Assembly (NCBI GenBank): GCA_003427395.1 | Contig: BFEA01000327.1 | Span: 1,552,264-1,587,749, forward strand | Length of the DNA: 35,486 bases | Direction: 5' to 3' | From: Chara braunii | Lineage: Eukaryota > Streptophyta > Charophyceae > Charales > Characeae | Part shown: positions 11,053 to 19,977 of the stretch, one piece after another | Numbering within the stretch: the first letter of the stretch is position 1 | How the letters are laid out: every line of letters begins with the position of its first letter | Notes under the pieces: model-generated | Databases searched by the model: none | What the model was told of the DNA's origin: nothing | Seen by the model: the letters and a program-made list of their open reading frames with translations, nothing else | Made by a program: the position numbers and the translations under genes

Positions 11053-11246
11053 ACAATCTGATGGGTACATGAACGTTTTTTTTGTGTGTTGATGCCCTGC
11101 TTTCCAATGACCTTAACAGGAAATTTCTTTCGAGCAAAAAGGAAAACCCTCGCAAGGTTTAATCGTTGCAGAGCAATGCAGACTTATGAGATGGTGGACA
11201 AGGACCCTAGAAGGAGAGCTTTTGCTCGCACTGTGACTTTCTTTTT

Positions 11247-11251
<5 letters not shown>

Positions 11252-11294
<43 letters not shown>

Positions 11295-11302
11295 TGTGTG
11301 TG
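11252..11302 (-). repeat. Poly(T) followed by (TG)n: 3' tail of the U2 retrocopy
   Basis: Thirty T followed by about eleven TG units on the plus strand. On the minus strand this reads (CA)n then poly(A), directly continuing the U2-derived sequence, so it is best read as that element's tail. Confidence 0.65.
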
Positions 11303-11386
11303 GTCCGATGGACCACGGATCGGATATTNAACTGATCAGAACAGATACAGTGCAGTTGATCTTAGCCAAACGGCCGAGAAAGGTAT
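11300..11386 (-). pseudogene. U2 spliceosomal snRNA pseudogene, 3'-truncated
   Basis: The minus strand starts at 11386 with ATACCTTTCTCGGCC and continues TTTGGCTAAGATCAA, the diagnostic 5' end of U2. TATCTGTTCTGATCAGTT and AATATCCGAT follow, matching the U2 stem-loop II region and the start of the Sm-proximal part. The copy ends after the GTGGTCC-ATC-GGACCAC hairpin. The hairpin still pairs although its bases differ from common plant U2 (GTGGGCC/GGCCCAC). The branch-point recognition site normally reads GTAGTA; here the region reads CTGCACTGTATC, with a 2-base gain, so pairing with intron branch points is lost. No Sm site or stems III/IV follow, only (CA)n and poly(A). I infer retroposition of a truncated U2 RNA. 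One N falls at 11329. Confidence 0.85.
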
Positions 11387-11652
11387 TTTCTGCTGAATTT
11401 GTAAGGGCCTGCGGATGTCTCCTTTTTCTTTTTTCTACCTTTGTTTTTTCTGCTGATGCAAGCGCTTACTCTGTCACCCACGGCTCTCAGCTTTTCCTAA
11501 TGCTCTTGGAGTGCATGCAATTCTGGTCCCATACGTCCACGACCACCTGCCATGATTGCACTCAGATAAAGCCAAAAGCGTGGTGTGCGCGATGCCCTCA
11601 GGACCTTCTAATCTATCTATGATTCTATGGGCCTGGCTCGACTACTCACAAA

Positions 11653-12947
11653 ATGTGGAAAATGATTCCGCGCGCAAGGGAGGAAGTGCTCAGCCAGCCC
11701 TTATTTGACAACTGCTACATAACTAATGAGGAGGTGCTTCCTTTTGGAGCTCCAGCCACAAGGGGATCTTTCGGACGAAAATGGCTGGAGAAGGGCATTG
11801 TCACGATCGGAGACCTATGGGACGACGAAGCCAAGCAGTGGAGAACCACCAAGCAACTCAAGGAAGTTCTGGGAAGACTGCAATTCATACCAGATCGCAG
11901 ACAAGCTCTAATCCACGCCATTCCACTCACCTGGATGGAGCTGCTCGCATCCTCTGCACCGGTCGTCGGTCAATGGTACAGACAGGACGAACCCCAGGAC
12001 CAGCTGACAATCCTAAGGATTGAAGACCAACTTGACGATTCTTCCTACAGAGCGCAACAGTGGGTACCCAATCCGACAACACGAGCAATCACCCAGCAGT
12101 CGGACCCCCTCACCTTTCTGCAAGATCGATGCATCCCACAGGATGCGTCCCTCCAGCTCATTCTAGTTCAAACCACCATCGCAGGTTCCGGACAACAGAC
12201 TCATCAACTGTTGTTGGAAGGTCTGCCTTTGCTGCAATGCCGCATAGATCCCCTGGTGGGCTTCTGGAGAGACTCAGAGGGAAGGCCAATCCCCTTCGTG
12301 CTCTTCAACACCCGTCTGGGCAGGGCACTTCTGACCACACAGACAGATTCTGCTGCTGGAGACACCAGGAGACTAGGACTCCTCTCATCCAACGTCCCCC
12401 CTCCATCAGTCACTAATCTGGAGAATCTCTGGTCACAGATATCGAAGCTCCCCTCTCTCAAGTTGGCCTCTTTCTTGTGGTTTCTCTCGCATGCGGCCGT
12501 TCCCTGCGCGGTCTGGCTCTTCGAAAGGGGAATGGACCTGCACACGAAATGCGGCAGATGCGGGGGACGAGCTGAGGAGACTCTTGCTCACCTGGTCTGG
12601 GACTGCCCGGCCTCGAAACGAATCTGGCAATGGTGGGCGCGGCACTGGCGGACGTTCGTGGGAACTGCATTGCTCTGGGACGAGGCATGGGCACTGTTTG
12701 GAATCATTCCTGCCTCCTGGTTCAAAGCTGTCGGTCGAGGTTATGTTGCACAAGCAATCCGCTGCTCTGGGTCATTTGGACCGACCGCAACAACTTGCTC
12801 TTTGCCAACCAATCCACATCTGATCAAGCTACGAAGAAGAAGATTAAGTACCCGATCAAGACAATGATCATAGTAGATTGGACGCAGAAGGCGGCAAGAG
12901 GACAATCTCCAAAAGGACTGCACTGGTTTCTTGTTACATGGGCATGA
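11653..12947 (+). pseudogene. LINE ORF2 C-terminal half: connection region and zf-RVT knuckle (L4)
   Basis: The longest open frame in the window (404 codons, 11653-12867). It lacks the RT core, so the copy is 5'-truncated. Residues about 12-60 carry the family block EEVLSQPLFDN...KGIVTIGDLWD, followed by W-(x5)-QL and IPLTWMELL near residue 95. A block with DPLVGFWRDSEGR...LFNTRLG lies near residues 200-230. The knuckle is C300-x2-C303...H313-x4-C318 (CGRCGG...TLAHLVWDC), followed by KRIWQWW. Near 12750-12775 the frame shifts by one: the expected continuation LLWVIWTDRNNLLF is in another frame and runs to a TGA at 12945. The first methionine is only the first ATG after the preceding stop, not a native start. 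The frame is unusually well kept, so this is probably the youngest LINE coding remnant here. Confidence 0.85.
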
Positions 12948-13848
12948 GACATACAAGCTCGCTGCAGTTACTATCGAAGGCAGATTGCATATCTGCCCAT
13001 GGCTAAACCACTAGCTCATCAGCCCTCCCACTCACTCTCTCCGTCCCACTCTCCACTCAACCCTCCTCCAACCCTCCCCTCTCTGTCTCTGTCGCCCCCC
13101 TTCACCCAACCAGGACACTCGGTTGAGCTTGAGCCACAGTAGGCTAATAGTGGAGGAAGGTGAAAGAGTGCCGTGCAACTCTGACCGCTCATGGTCAAGC
13201 CGGTCGACTTAGAGCGGCTTCAGGCCATCTTTAGGCCTGTATACTAGCTGAACCTAGACCCACCTTTATACCCACCCCCTACCCATCGACCGACCCTTAG
13301 CGCCTTCCCCCTCCCTTCGGTTTGCTCCCCTTTCCCCTTTTACTCTCCTCTACCTAGGTCCCACCTTCTACCCTCCTCCTTCCCTGCCCTTACCTCCCCC
13401 TCACTGGAATAGACCCCACCACACCCTAACCCCTACCGTAGTTCCCTTTGGCCACTATTTGGTTTTTTTCTTTTGTGCTACTGTTTTTTTTTGGGGTTCC
13501 CATGTCTCCCTGGCAAGTTTGCAGAAAGTGGGTCGGTTTGGGTGGATTGGGTCCTGCTTTTAAATGATTCCTTCGGTTTGGGTTTGTTATGTTCATTTGG
13601 GTTAGGTTTCTTAAGTTGTTTCTTAAGTTGTGGCTGCTTTGGTTTTGGGGCTTTCCTGCAATAGAATAGTTTCTGGCTGAATGAGAATAGGCTAGACTAT
13701 CTCTTGGCAGCAAGGGGCTTTCCTTTCTTTCTGGTTTTTCCTTGGGTTACTTTTCCGGGACATTGTGAGGACCCGGCCTCAATTACTTTTTTCATGAGCA
13801 ATCAAGAGTATTTTTCTCGAAAAAAAAGGGAAAATAAAAAAAAGAAAA
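12948..13848. other. Non-coding stretch, pyrimidine-rich then T/G-rich
   Basis: Follows the L4 stop. 13021-13420 is dominated by CCCTCC-type pyrimidine tracts, and 13430-13760 is T/G-rich. Part of it may be L4 3' UTR, but I find neither the family's 3' hairpin nor a tail here. No gene is recognised. Confidence 0.5.
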
Positions 13849-14257
13849 TGAGAATGAATCTTCTGCTAGAGCAATGGGAAGCTGCTGGTAATATAGGAGA
13901 GTTACATACGATTGCTAGTTGTATATATAGGTTCTTTTTGTGTGACCAAGCATATCCTTTTGAAGACTTGTAGTATGATAGATGAGTAGCTCTAAGATAC
14001 GGTTGACCCCGTACTCAGCTGTACTCAGCTGCTGTTGATATGGAATACTAGGATATGGCTGAGAGATGTGAATTACCGTTTGTTTTTTTTTTTACAAACT
14101 TTAGTTTGAAGATGGTCTCTGCCCCTGATACAGTTGAGGCGTAGTCGTGGTACGAGCTTTGCTTGGCCGAAGAGCCTACCTCAGCTCAGTGATGCGGCGA
14201 ATTTTTGTAAGGGACGCCGGGCCCGCTTCCCGGCTTTGATATTAATAAACTGAGATC

Positions 14258-14338
<81 letters not shown>

Positions 14339-14397
14339 TACACCACTGTGTATTTTTTGTCTTTTGCACATGTGGGCAATAGTAGTAGCTGGCCTTA
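13849..14397 (-). mobile_element. Short TIR element, copy M2, split by a retroposon
   Basis: Two separated parts match the intact element at 14569-14694. 13849-13889 holds the GAATCTTC...ATGGGAAG side and 14337-14397 holds GATACACC...TTTTGTCTTTT...AGTAGTAGCTGGCC. In the intact copy these meet as TGGGAAGATACACC. Here they are 447 bases apart because of the inserted element at 13890-14336. The right terminal repeat (AGTAGTAGCTGGCC) is diverged from AGTAGTGGAGCGAGGCC. Confidence 0.6.
13890..14336 (+). mobile_element. 5'-truncated LINE with 72-A tail inserted in M2
   Basis: The segment ends in a pure run of 72 A (14265-14336), preceded by AATAAA (14244-14249) and the family 3' hairpin GCCGGG-CCCGCTT-CCCGGC (14216-14234), introduced by TTTTTGTAAGGGAC. 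This resembles the 3' hairpins of copies a, b, c, d and e on the other strand. The interrupted M2 element defines both insertion edges. The edges share only AAG, so the target duplication is short or lost. There is no coding frame. The long uninterrupted tail points to a recent insertion. Confidence 0.7.
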
Positions 14398-14568
14398 GTA
14401 TGTCGTAGCGCTTCTGGAGGAGGAGAAAAGCCTATGCTGTAGCCATATGCTCCATCAAATTCTCCCCTCCCTCTCGCCCTCTCTCCTTCTGGTTCTTCTT
14501 CTGGATCCGACCCCCTGTCCGCAGCGCGGTGCGAGGGCGCTCCCTCGCAGTGAAGATCTCAACACATA

Positions 14569-14694
14569 GGTCCTCGCTCCACTACTCTCGAAATCTGCAA
14601 AACGGGAGTGAATCTTCCCTTAGAACATGGGAAGATACACCGCGGCCATGATTTTTGTCTTTTTGTGCATGTCAACAGTAGTGGAGCGAGGCCC
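14569..14694 (-). mobile_element. Short TIR element (MITE-like), copy M1, intact
   Basis: A 126-bp unit with 18-bp terminal inverted repeats, GGTCCTCGCTCCACTACT at the left and AGTAGTGGAGCGAGGCCC at the right (one or two mismatches). The body, read on the minus strand, contains GACATGCACAAAAAGAC, GTGTATCTTCCCATG and GGAAGATTC. These are shared with M2 and with the right halves of the repeats at 9415-9640 and 16986-17215. A separate perfect hairpin, TGCGAGGG/CCCTCGCA, lies just upstream at about 14530-14549. Confidence 0.65.
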
Positions 14695-14884
14695 AACAGC
14701 TCAGCCTTTTCTTCTTCTTTTCTTTTGATTTTTTTTTGTCCCTAAAAAAAAAAAAAAAAGAGCACTCATATGTTCTTCGATAAGACGCACAACGTCGTTC
14801 CATCGGTGATCACTTTCCAGTGCGTGCTGGCCATGCGCATCGCTCATCCACATCTATCATCTGGCGTGGGGAGCCCGGACGCGT

Positions 14885-14930
14885 ACGCGACCCATAACTG
14901 CCCAATAACCCAGCGAAACCAATATAGAAA
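14885..14930 (+). promoter_or_regulatory. Candidate U6 promoter: TATA-like box and degenerate upstream element
   Basis: AATATAG at about 14921-14927 lies about 28 bases before the U6 RNA start. A weak match to the plant USE (consensus RTCCCACATCG), CGACCCATAACTG, lies at about 14888-14900, giving the box spacing of about 25 bases expected for plant RNA polymerase III snRNA genes. The USE match is poor, so activity is uncertain. Confidence 0.4.
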
Positions 14931-14949
14931 TGTCGCACTGGGCATAAAA

Positions 14950-15056
14950 CCCGTTGTTCGTCGGGACATCCGTTAAAATTGGAACGATACAGAGAAAATT
15001 AGCATAGCCCCTGCGCAAGGATGACACGCATAAATCGAGAAATGGTCCAAATTTTT
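14950..15056 (+). ncRNA. U6: U6 spliceosomal snRNA gene (plant type)
   Basis: U6 is the catalytic RNA of the spliceosome. Seen here: GGGACATCCG, then AAAATTGGAACGATACAGAGA with the invariant ACAGAGA box (14989-14995), the catalytic AGC triad at 15001-15003, and CCCCTGCGCAAGGATGACACGC of the internal stem-loop. The plant-type 3' end ATAAATCGAGAAATGGTCC is followed by seven T (15052-15058) for Pol III termination. Two changes from the near-universal sequence are both G to A: GAAGATTAGC reads GAAAATTAGC, and CATGGCCCC reads CATAGCCCC. The 5' stem-loop also differs from GTCCCTTCGGGGAC (here CCCG...TTCG...CGGG), so the start is uncertain by a few bases. It could be a functional variant or a young pseudogene. 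The upstream TATA-like box favours a DNA-level copy over a retrocopy, and there is no poly(A). Confidence 0.9.
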
Positions 15057-15058
15057 TT
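15052..15058 (+). terminator. Pol III terminator of U6
   Basis: Seven consecutive T immediately after the U6 3' end (GGTCCAAA). Confidence 0.7.
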
Positions 15059-15348
15059 CCCGTTGTACCCCACGTTCTGTGATATTCTTCCTGTCCAGGC
15101 AGAGGATGCAGCAACCAAGCGCAAGCAAGTGCAACAGCTAGCCGCTGCAGCTGTGCTGCTGCTACCAACCCCCATCCCCACCCCCCAGTACAGGAGGCCT
15201 CCACTACCCCCTGTTCTGCGGCTACACCCCCCATCCCCTCCCCGCTCCCTTCCGTGATGTTCTACTTGCTTGGAAAGCAGCCAGCCAGCCAGCCACATCC
15301 AGTGCGCTGCTGTTACTGTTGTCTGTGTGGAAGCACGTGCCCGTGCTT

Positions 15349-15552
15349 CCGGCTGTTCTGCACAAACAGAAAGAGTGTCTGGGGATGGTGCATTTCGTAG
15401 TGAATGATCACGGGGGATTTAGGGCACAAGGCAAAAGGCCAGGTAATCCGGCTGTTCCACACCATCACAAAGTGTCTCTGAGGGTGGTGGATTTCGTAGT
15501 GAATGCCAATGCATTGGGGGATTTAGGGCAGAAAAGGTAAAGTAATCCCTGA
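15349..15552. repeat. Tandem duplication, two units of about 99 bp
   Basis: Both units begin CCGGCTGTTC (15349 and 15448). Both contain AAGTGTCT/AGAGTGTCT, GTGCATTTCGTAGTGAATG / GTGGATTTCGTAGTGAATG and GGGGGATTTAGGGCA, and both end near GTAATCC. The function is unknown. Confidence 0.75.
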
Positions 15553-15836
15553 AATGTGCATTTGGACCGGAAATCGCACTCCGCAAGCAGCACCGTGCAC
15601 AATCTAACAGACCAACTGTCACCGTAGCTCGGAAGTCCCGAGAGCTGAGCTGTGATGGAGATCAAAGGGGTGCTAGATCCTATTACTAGGCCGAATGTCT
15701 TGTGTTCCATGATACAAGGAGTTACTCCACATTGTAGCGAAGCTGGACCGGGGTTCGAGCACATGCAGCTCTCCAGGAATAGAAGGAGGCATGAAACAGT
15801 ACGGAACCCGCCCGGAGATGGTGTTGCTTTTTTTCC

Positions 15837-16055
15837 TTTTTTTTTTTTTTTTTTTTTTGATAAAACTGCCCCCTTCGGTGCTAGTGGTGCTGATAAGAGC
15901 AGACACCGTGAGCGCCTGTGGAGAGGCTCCATCTATTGGTGGGGAGCATCACCTGCTGGAAAGCGGGTCCAGTGTCCCATTTACAGAATGGCCTTGGATG
16001 GTATCAGAACAAGAATCTTCAGAGGTACCTGCCAGAGCATTGATTACTCTGGACT
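15837..16055 (-). mobile_element. LINE 3'-end fragment with A tail (copy b)
   Basis: Minus-strand orientation: the block CTGGACCCGCTTTCCAG (hairpin 15956-15972 on the plus strand), GATGCTCCCCACC, TAGATGGAGCC, then GATAAAACTGCC on the plus strand directly after a T-run of about 22 (15837-15858), which is an A tail on the minus strand. It is collinear with copy a at 2262-2460. A frame reading into it is not a gene. Confidence 0.65.
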
Positions 16056-16615
16056 TCGTAATTGGAAAGAGGGGAGAGAACCTCTTCGCCCTGTGCCAGG
16101 CGCCAGATATCCGCTATTACCCACTAGTTCCTTCCTCCCCCCTTCCTCCGCTCAGGCAGTCATGTAGATGAGGAGACTAGACATTTTAAGATGACTATAT
16201 ACAGCATCGTAGAATCAGTACTTCCGCCTTAACCGCTTCAACAATGATCCTTAACTCTCTTTCCCAAACAGACTGCTTCGTCGACCACCGCCGCTGTCCA
16301 TAGTCTTCTGCATCGTGTCTGCGGGGGACCGTCCACCCCCAGTGCAAAAAAGAAAAAGAAAATAACTTGTTAGCTCTGCCAAGGGTCTTCAAGTTGGGGA
16401 CAGGGTTGTGGTCCCACTTGCAGGGCTTAAACCACCAGTAGCTCTGAGCCTCCTTTTACCGGATGCAGGTTCTTGTTCCAGGCTAGTAAAAACCACTACT
16501 CACCACATGAAGAACTGCCTGACAGTGCCTGTCATGACTATTTTCCAGTCTTCCTCCACAATGGAAGTCTGTAGCGGAGAAGCAGGGAGGGACCGCCCGA
16601 GAAGGGATAACGCCC

Positions 16616-16618
<3 letters not shown>

Positions 16619-16649
<31 letters not shown>

Positions 16650-16650
16650 N
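16619..16650. repeat. (TG)n microsatellite ending in N
   Basis: Fifteen TG units ending with an undetermined base at 16650. The N marks the edge of a filled gap, and the next bases are the artefact described at 16651-16782. The genomic (GT)n probably continues at 16783. Confidence 0.85.
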
Positions 16651-16782
16651 TGGCAATGGATTAGAGTAGAAGGGGGTTAGTAGAAAAAGTCGTGCGCGGG
16701 AGATGGCCGAAAGAAAGAAGAAGGAAAATGGCAAATGCATATCCCTGTCTCTTATACACATCTAGATGTGTATAAGAGACAG
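16651..16782. other. Assembly artefact: mate-pair junction read placed in a gap
   Basis: 16651-16744 (94 bases) repeats 30819-30912 base for base, apart from three N in the downstream copy that it resolves. It is followed at 16745-16782 by the 38-base Nextera mate-pair junction: the 19-base Tn5 mosaic end CTGTCTCTTATACACATCT and its reverse complement back to back. The order (right fragment end, adapter, left fragment start at 16783) is what a circularised fragment spanning 16783-30912 would give, about 14.1 kb. This block should not be treated as genomic. Confidence 0.97.

Positions 16783-16871
<89 letters not shown>
16783..16871. repeat. Compound (GT)n(GA)n microsatellite
   Basis: GT units to about 16829, then GA units to about 16870. 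If the artefact is removed it joins the (TG)n at 16619-16649 into one tract. Confidence 0.9.
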
Positions 16872-16872
<1 letters not shown>

Positions 16873-16985
16873 ATGCAGGGAAGTCTTTGTTCCATGCAGC
16901 GATGAGGGACACACTCTTGGAATTATGGCAGACACACAGAGGCCATGGTCGGAACATACGGTAACTAATCTGGTACTACGATAAA

Positions 16986-17215
16986 CGCAGCTGCATGCAT
17001 GCCCCACCTCACTGGAGCATTTACAGTAGAGGGTGGGTGATTTCGATCATTGCAAAGAAGCGGGAGGCAGGGCATTCGTTAAATGGGAACGATAAATAGA
17101 AGATGGCCTGCCCTCCACTACTCACCACATGCAGAAAGAAAAAAAAAATGGTGGTGTATCTTCCCAAGTTGTAGCGGAAGATTCTTTCTCATTTTGCACA
17201 TTTACTGAGCACTAA
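16986..17215 (+). repeat. Dispersed repeat, copy 2 of two
   Basis: Homologous to 9415-9640, sharing AGAAGCGGGAGGC, TTAAATGGGAACGATA, CCCTCCACTACTCACCACAT, GTGTATCTTCCCAAG and TTCTTTCTCATTTTGCA. Roughly four of five bases agree by eye. Confidence 0.7.
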
Positions 17216-18178
17216 AGAAGGAGAAAAGGAAAGCAAATTATGGGCTCCAGGCAGCTTGAATGTGCGGTAAGAAAAGTCAAGGTAACAGCAGTGCCTCGAC
17301 ACCTATCCTGTCGGGCCTAGCTTCTGCTGTCACACTCACATGAAGCATATCATAAATGAGTCCTCTCTCAAACATCTCCGCCTCTCGGTCTTCCCAGAAT
17401 GCTGTAGGTAATACTGGCAAGCACCAAAAGAAATGAAAAAACGGAGCGAATTTACGTGCGTGATGGCGGAACCCATCATTGCACCGTGTGAGAACATATA
17501 AGCACACTTTGCTATATGTGTCTGACTCCACTGCAGTTATGCCTGAACCTAGATGGATCCTACTGCAATAGCCTCCAGAACACACTCACACAAACACTTT
17601 TTCTACTAATACGGAGTGCAATACAGGAAGTCAATACAGTATCTTGGGCTGCTATACGGAGTGCAATACAGAAAGTCGGCACACAACTGAGCACCCACAC
17701 CGAGTTCCGCAGCACACGGCAAATGGACAAAGCAGCGATGGAGAAGAAGCGAGTCCCTAGCGAGTCCCTCGCTATTCAGAATTACAACAATGTTGGCACT
17801 CTGGTGCACATCCAGGAACACAACCGAACGCAAGCCAACCACGCCCACAAGATCCTGCCGGTGGCTCCATTCCTGTCTCCATCACTGCTCAGCCCCTCCA
17901 ACTGCCTTAGTACCCTAAATATAACACTAATTCCACCCTGTGTGGCACTCAGCCCGATCCTTGGGCACGTCGAGCCTGTTCGCTGCCGAGGTCTTCCCGC
18001 ATAGCTCGCGCAGCATTGCAGCTGAGATCAAAGGAAGGGAGAGGAAGGGGCTGCGCGAATTTATACTGTGAAAGGCAGCGGGGCACCAGCGCGTAAGGTG
18101 GGTAGCGAGGGGTCATAGATGAGGAGGAAGGAGGAAAAATGTTTCAGAAGTTCGAAGAAGGTGGGATGATCGAAATAT
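17216..18178. other. Non-coding stretch, no gene recognised
   Basis: A plus frame of 162 codons spans 17516-18004 and shows no domain I recognise. It includes a short direct repeat, GGAGTGCAATACAG(G/A)AAGTC, at about 17611-17631 and 17657-17676. I regard the frame as unproven. Confidence 0.45.
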
Positions 18179-19130
18179 CGCACAAATACCCTACGCCGGA
18201 TCCTTCGGCCTATAGGGATCGTCGATAGCGAGCTCGACCAGTCCCAAGGAGACGCACTGAAACTCTCAGTATTCGATGCATAGTCTCGGGCCCCAATGGT
18301 GGTTTGGGTTCTGTCGGCACGTCGAAGTTACCCTTTAGTCTGCCCCGTGTCTATCACCCATGGGAGGGTTGTTCGCGGCTCCTGTAACGTGTATTAAAAT
18401 CTACTTAGTCAGTCTCACAAATCAAGATCTCCTCACAAACAAGACTGACAGCGACGGAAGCAGAAGTCAAATCGTAGGAAGGAATAAAATTAGCATTTTC
18501 ATTTAGTCCAGAATAATAGGGTGGGTCACTCTGCAACCAGCCCCAGAAACGAGTCGAGTGTCTGAGTCTGAGAAATCCGTTTGAGTACCAATGGACCGCA
18601 CAAATACCCTACGCCGGATCCTTCGACCTATAGGGATCGTCGATAGCGAGCTCGCCAGTCCCAAGGAGACATACTGGAACTCTCAGTATCTGATGCATAG
18701 TCTCGGGCCCCAATGGTGGTTTGGGTTCTATCGCCACGTCGAAGTTACACTTTAGTCCGCCCCGTGTCTATCACCCACGGGAGGGTTGTTCGCGGCTCTT
18801 GTAACGTGTATAAAAATCTACTTAGTCAGTCTCACAAATCAAGATATCCTCACAAACAAGACTGACAGCGACGGAAGCAGAAATCAAATCGTAGGAAGGA
18901 ATAAAATTAGAATTTTCATTTAGTCCATGATAATAGGGTGGGTCGCACTGCAACCAGCCCCATAAACGAGTCGAGTGTCTGAGTCTGACAAATCCGTTTG
19001 AGTACCAATGGACCACACAAATACCCTACGCCGGATCCTTCGGCCTATAGGGTGTCGTCGATAGCGAGCTCGCCAGTCCCAAGGAGCCGTACTGGAACTC
19101 TCAGTATCCGATGCATAGTCTCGGGCCCAT
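18179..19130. repeat. Tandem array, 418-bp unit, about 2.3 copies
   Basis: Copy 1 starts at 18179, copy 2 at 18597 and a partial copy 3 at 19014, each opening CACAAATACCCTACGCCGGA. Copies 1 and 2 agree nearly throughout (small substitutions and single-base gaps). Copy 3 stops after TCTCGGGCCC at about 19130. The unit has no coding frame. It could be satellite DNA or tandem LTR-derived sequence, since it contains no LINE or TIR signature; I cannot decide. Confidence 0.9.
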
Positions 19131-19281
19131 TGGGGCCAAAGCTCTAGTTCTAACTTTACCATTCGGCTTCCCTCTTCCGCAGTTTCGTGAAAAACAACCT
19201 GGTGTCGCTCGTACAGTCCAAGGTCTGATCACAGTAGGCTGAGAGGAAAAGAAGAGTCGCCTCTGGTCTCAGTAGTATCAG

Positions 19282-19920
19282 GTTCGGTCCTGGTTCAGCC
19301 AATTTTGGATAAAGTCCCTGTTTGGTATTCCGTGGAATATCTTTGCCCCGACCCGATTAGTCTGAATAAACTCTCATCGGGACTTTGCGCGGTAACCGTT
19401 GATCCCGGTCTAGTAAAATCTGAATAAATTTGTTGTCAGTACACATGCAGATAATTCTTAGTCCCAGTCCATTCTAATTTTTTTTATATGGCTCTCGTCC
19501 GATTCAAGCAAACAAAACAAAGTCTTTGCAACTACAATTTCGTCGAAATTGACATTTTTTATTTTTTGAACAAAAATGAAACACAATTTTTTGGCCAAAA
19601 ACAGGTCCAAATTTTTGGCTCCAGAAGGTCGGGCGTTCTTAAAATGTTGGATCCCCTGGATGTATGTGGACTTACCATGAGACCAGATACATCCAGGGGG
19701 TCCACCGTTCTTAAAACGTTGGACCCTCGTAAGCCAACAAATTGGACCTGTTTTCTGTCAAAAAACTCAGTTTCAATTTCGTTCAAAAAATAAAAATCAT
19801 CCATTTTTACGAAATGTCAGTTTTCCCTTATTCACGTTTTCCCAAAGTAGTGCAGTCAAATGGCACCACACAAAAATCCCGGTCCGCTCTCTGTCACTAA
19901 AAGGTCGTCCACCCGCGTGT
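19282..19920. repeat. Direct repeat copy A, interrupted by a foldback element
   Basis: Shares with 19978-20283 the blocks TCCTGGTTCAG, AATTTTGGATAAA, TTTGGTATTC, GATTAGTC, TTGCGCGGTA, ACAAAGTCTTTGC, TTATTCACGTTTTCC, GTCAAATGGCACC and CATCCACCCGC/CGTCCACCCGC. The 19530-19821 insertion is absent from copy B. Confidence 0.8.
19530..19821. mobile_element. Foldback (hairpin) element, about 292 bp
   Basis: The two halves are inverted copies of each other almost to the centre (about 19668-19682). Left landmarks TTTTTTATTTTTTGAAC, ACAGGTCCAA, TTCTTAAAATGTTGG and CCCCTGGATGTAT all recur inverted on the right. Both strands therefore give nearly the same meaningless frame. Comparison with copy B gives the empty site, and the flanks TTTGC (19525-19529) and TTTCC (19822-19826) suggest a 5-bp target duplication with one change. 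A transcript would form a hairpin with arms of about 140 bases. Confidence 0.8.
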
Positions 19921-19977
19921 AAATTTTTGTCTGGGCCCAATTAAGGCTTGGATTAGGATTCGATCAAGACTTGGTCA

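Noticed and set aside
15748-15765. GGGGTTCGAGCAC, resembling a tRNA B box
   Set aside because: No A box at the right distance and no cloverleaf could be drawn. Not called as a tRNA or tRNA-SINE.
15996-16007. TGGTATCAGAAC, close to the initiator-tRNA primer binding site of plant LTR retrotransposons
   Set aside because: One mismatch, no LTR end (CA) before it, no second LTR and no gag/pol nearby. It also lies inside a LINE 3'-end copy and has a counterpart in copy a.
16745-16782. A 38-base palindrome that could be read as a transposon end pair (Tn5 mosaic ends)
   Set aside because: It is the library junction adapter; the flanking sequences show the mate-pair geometry.
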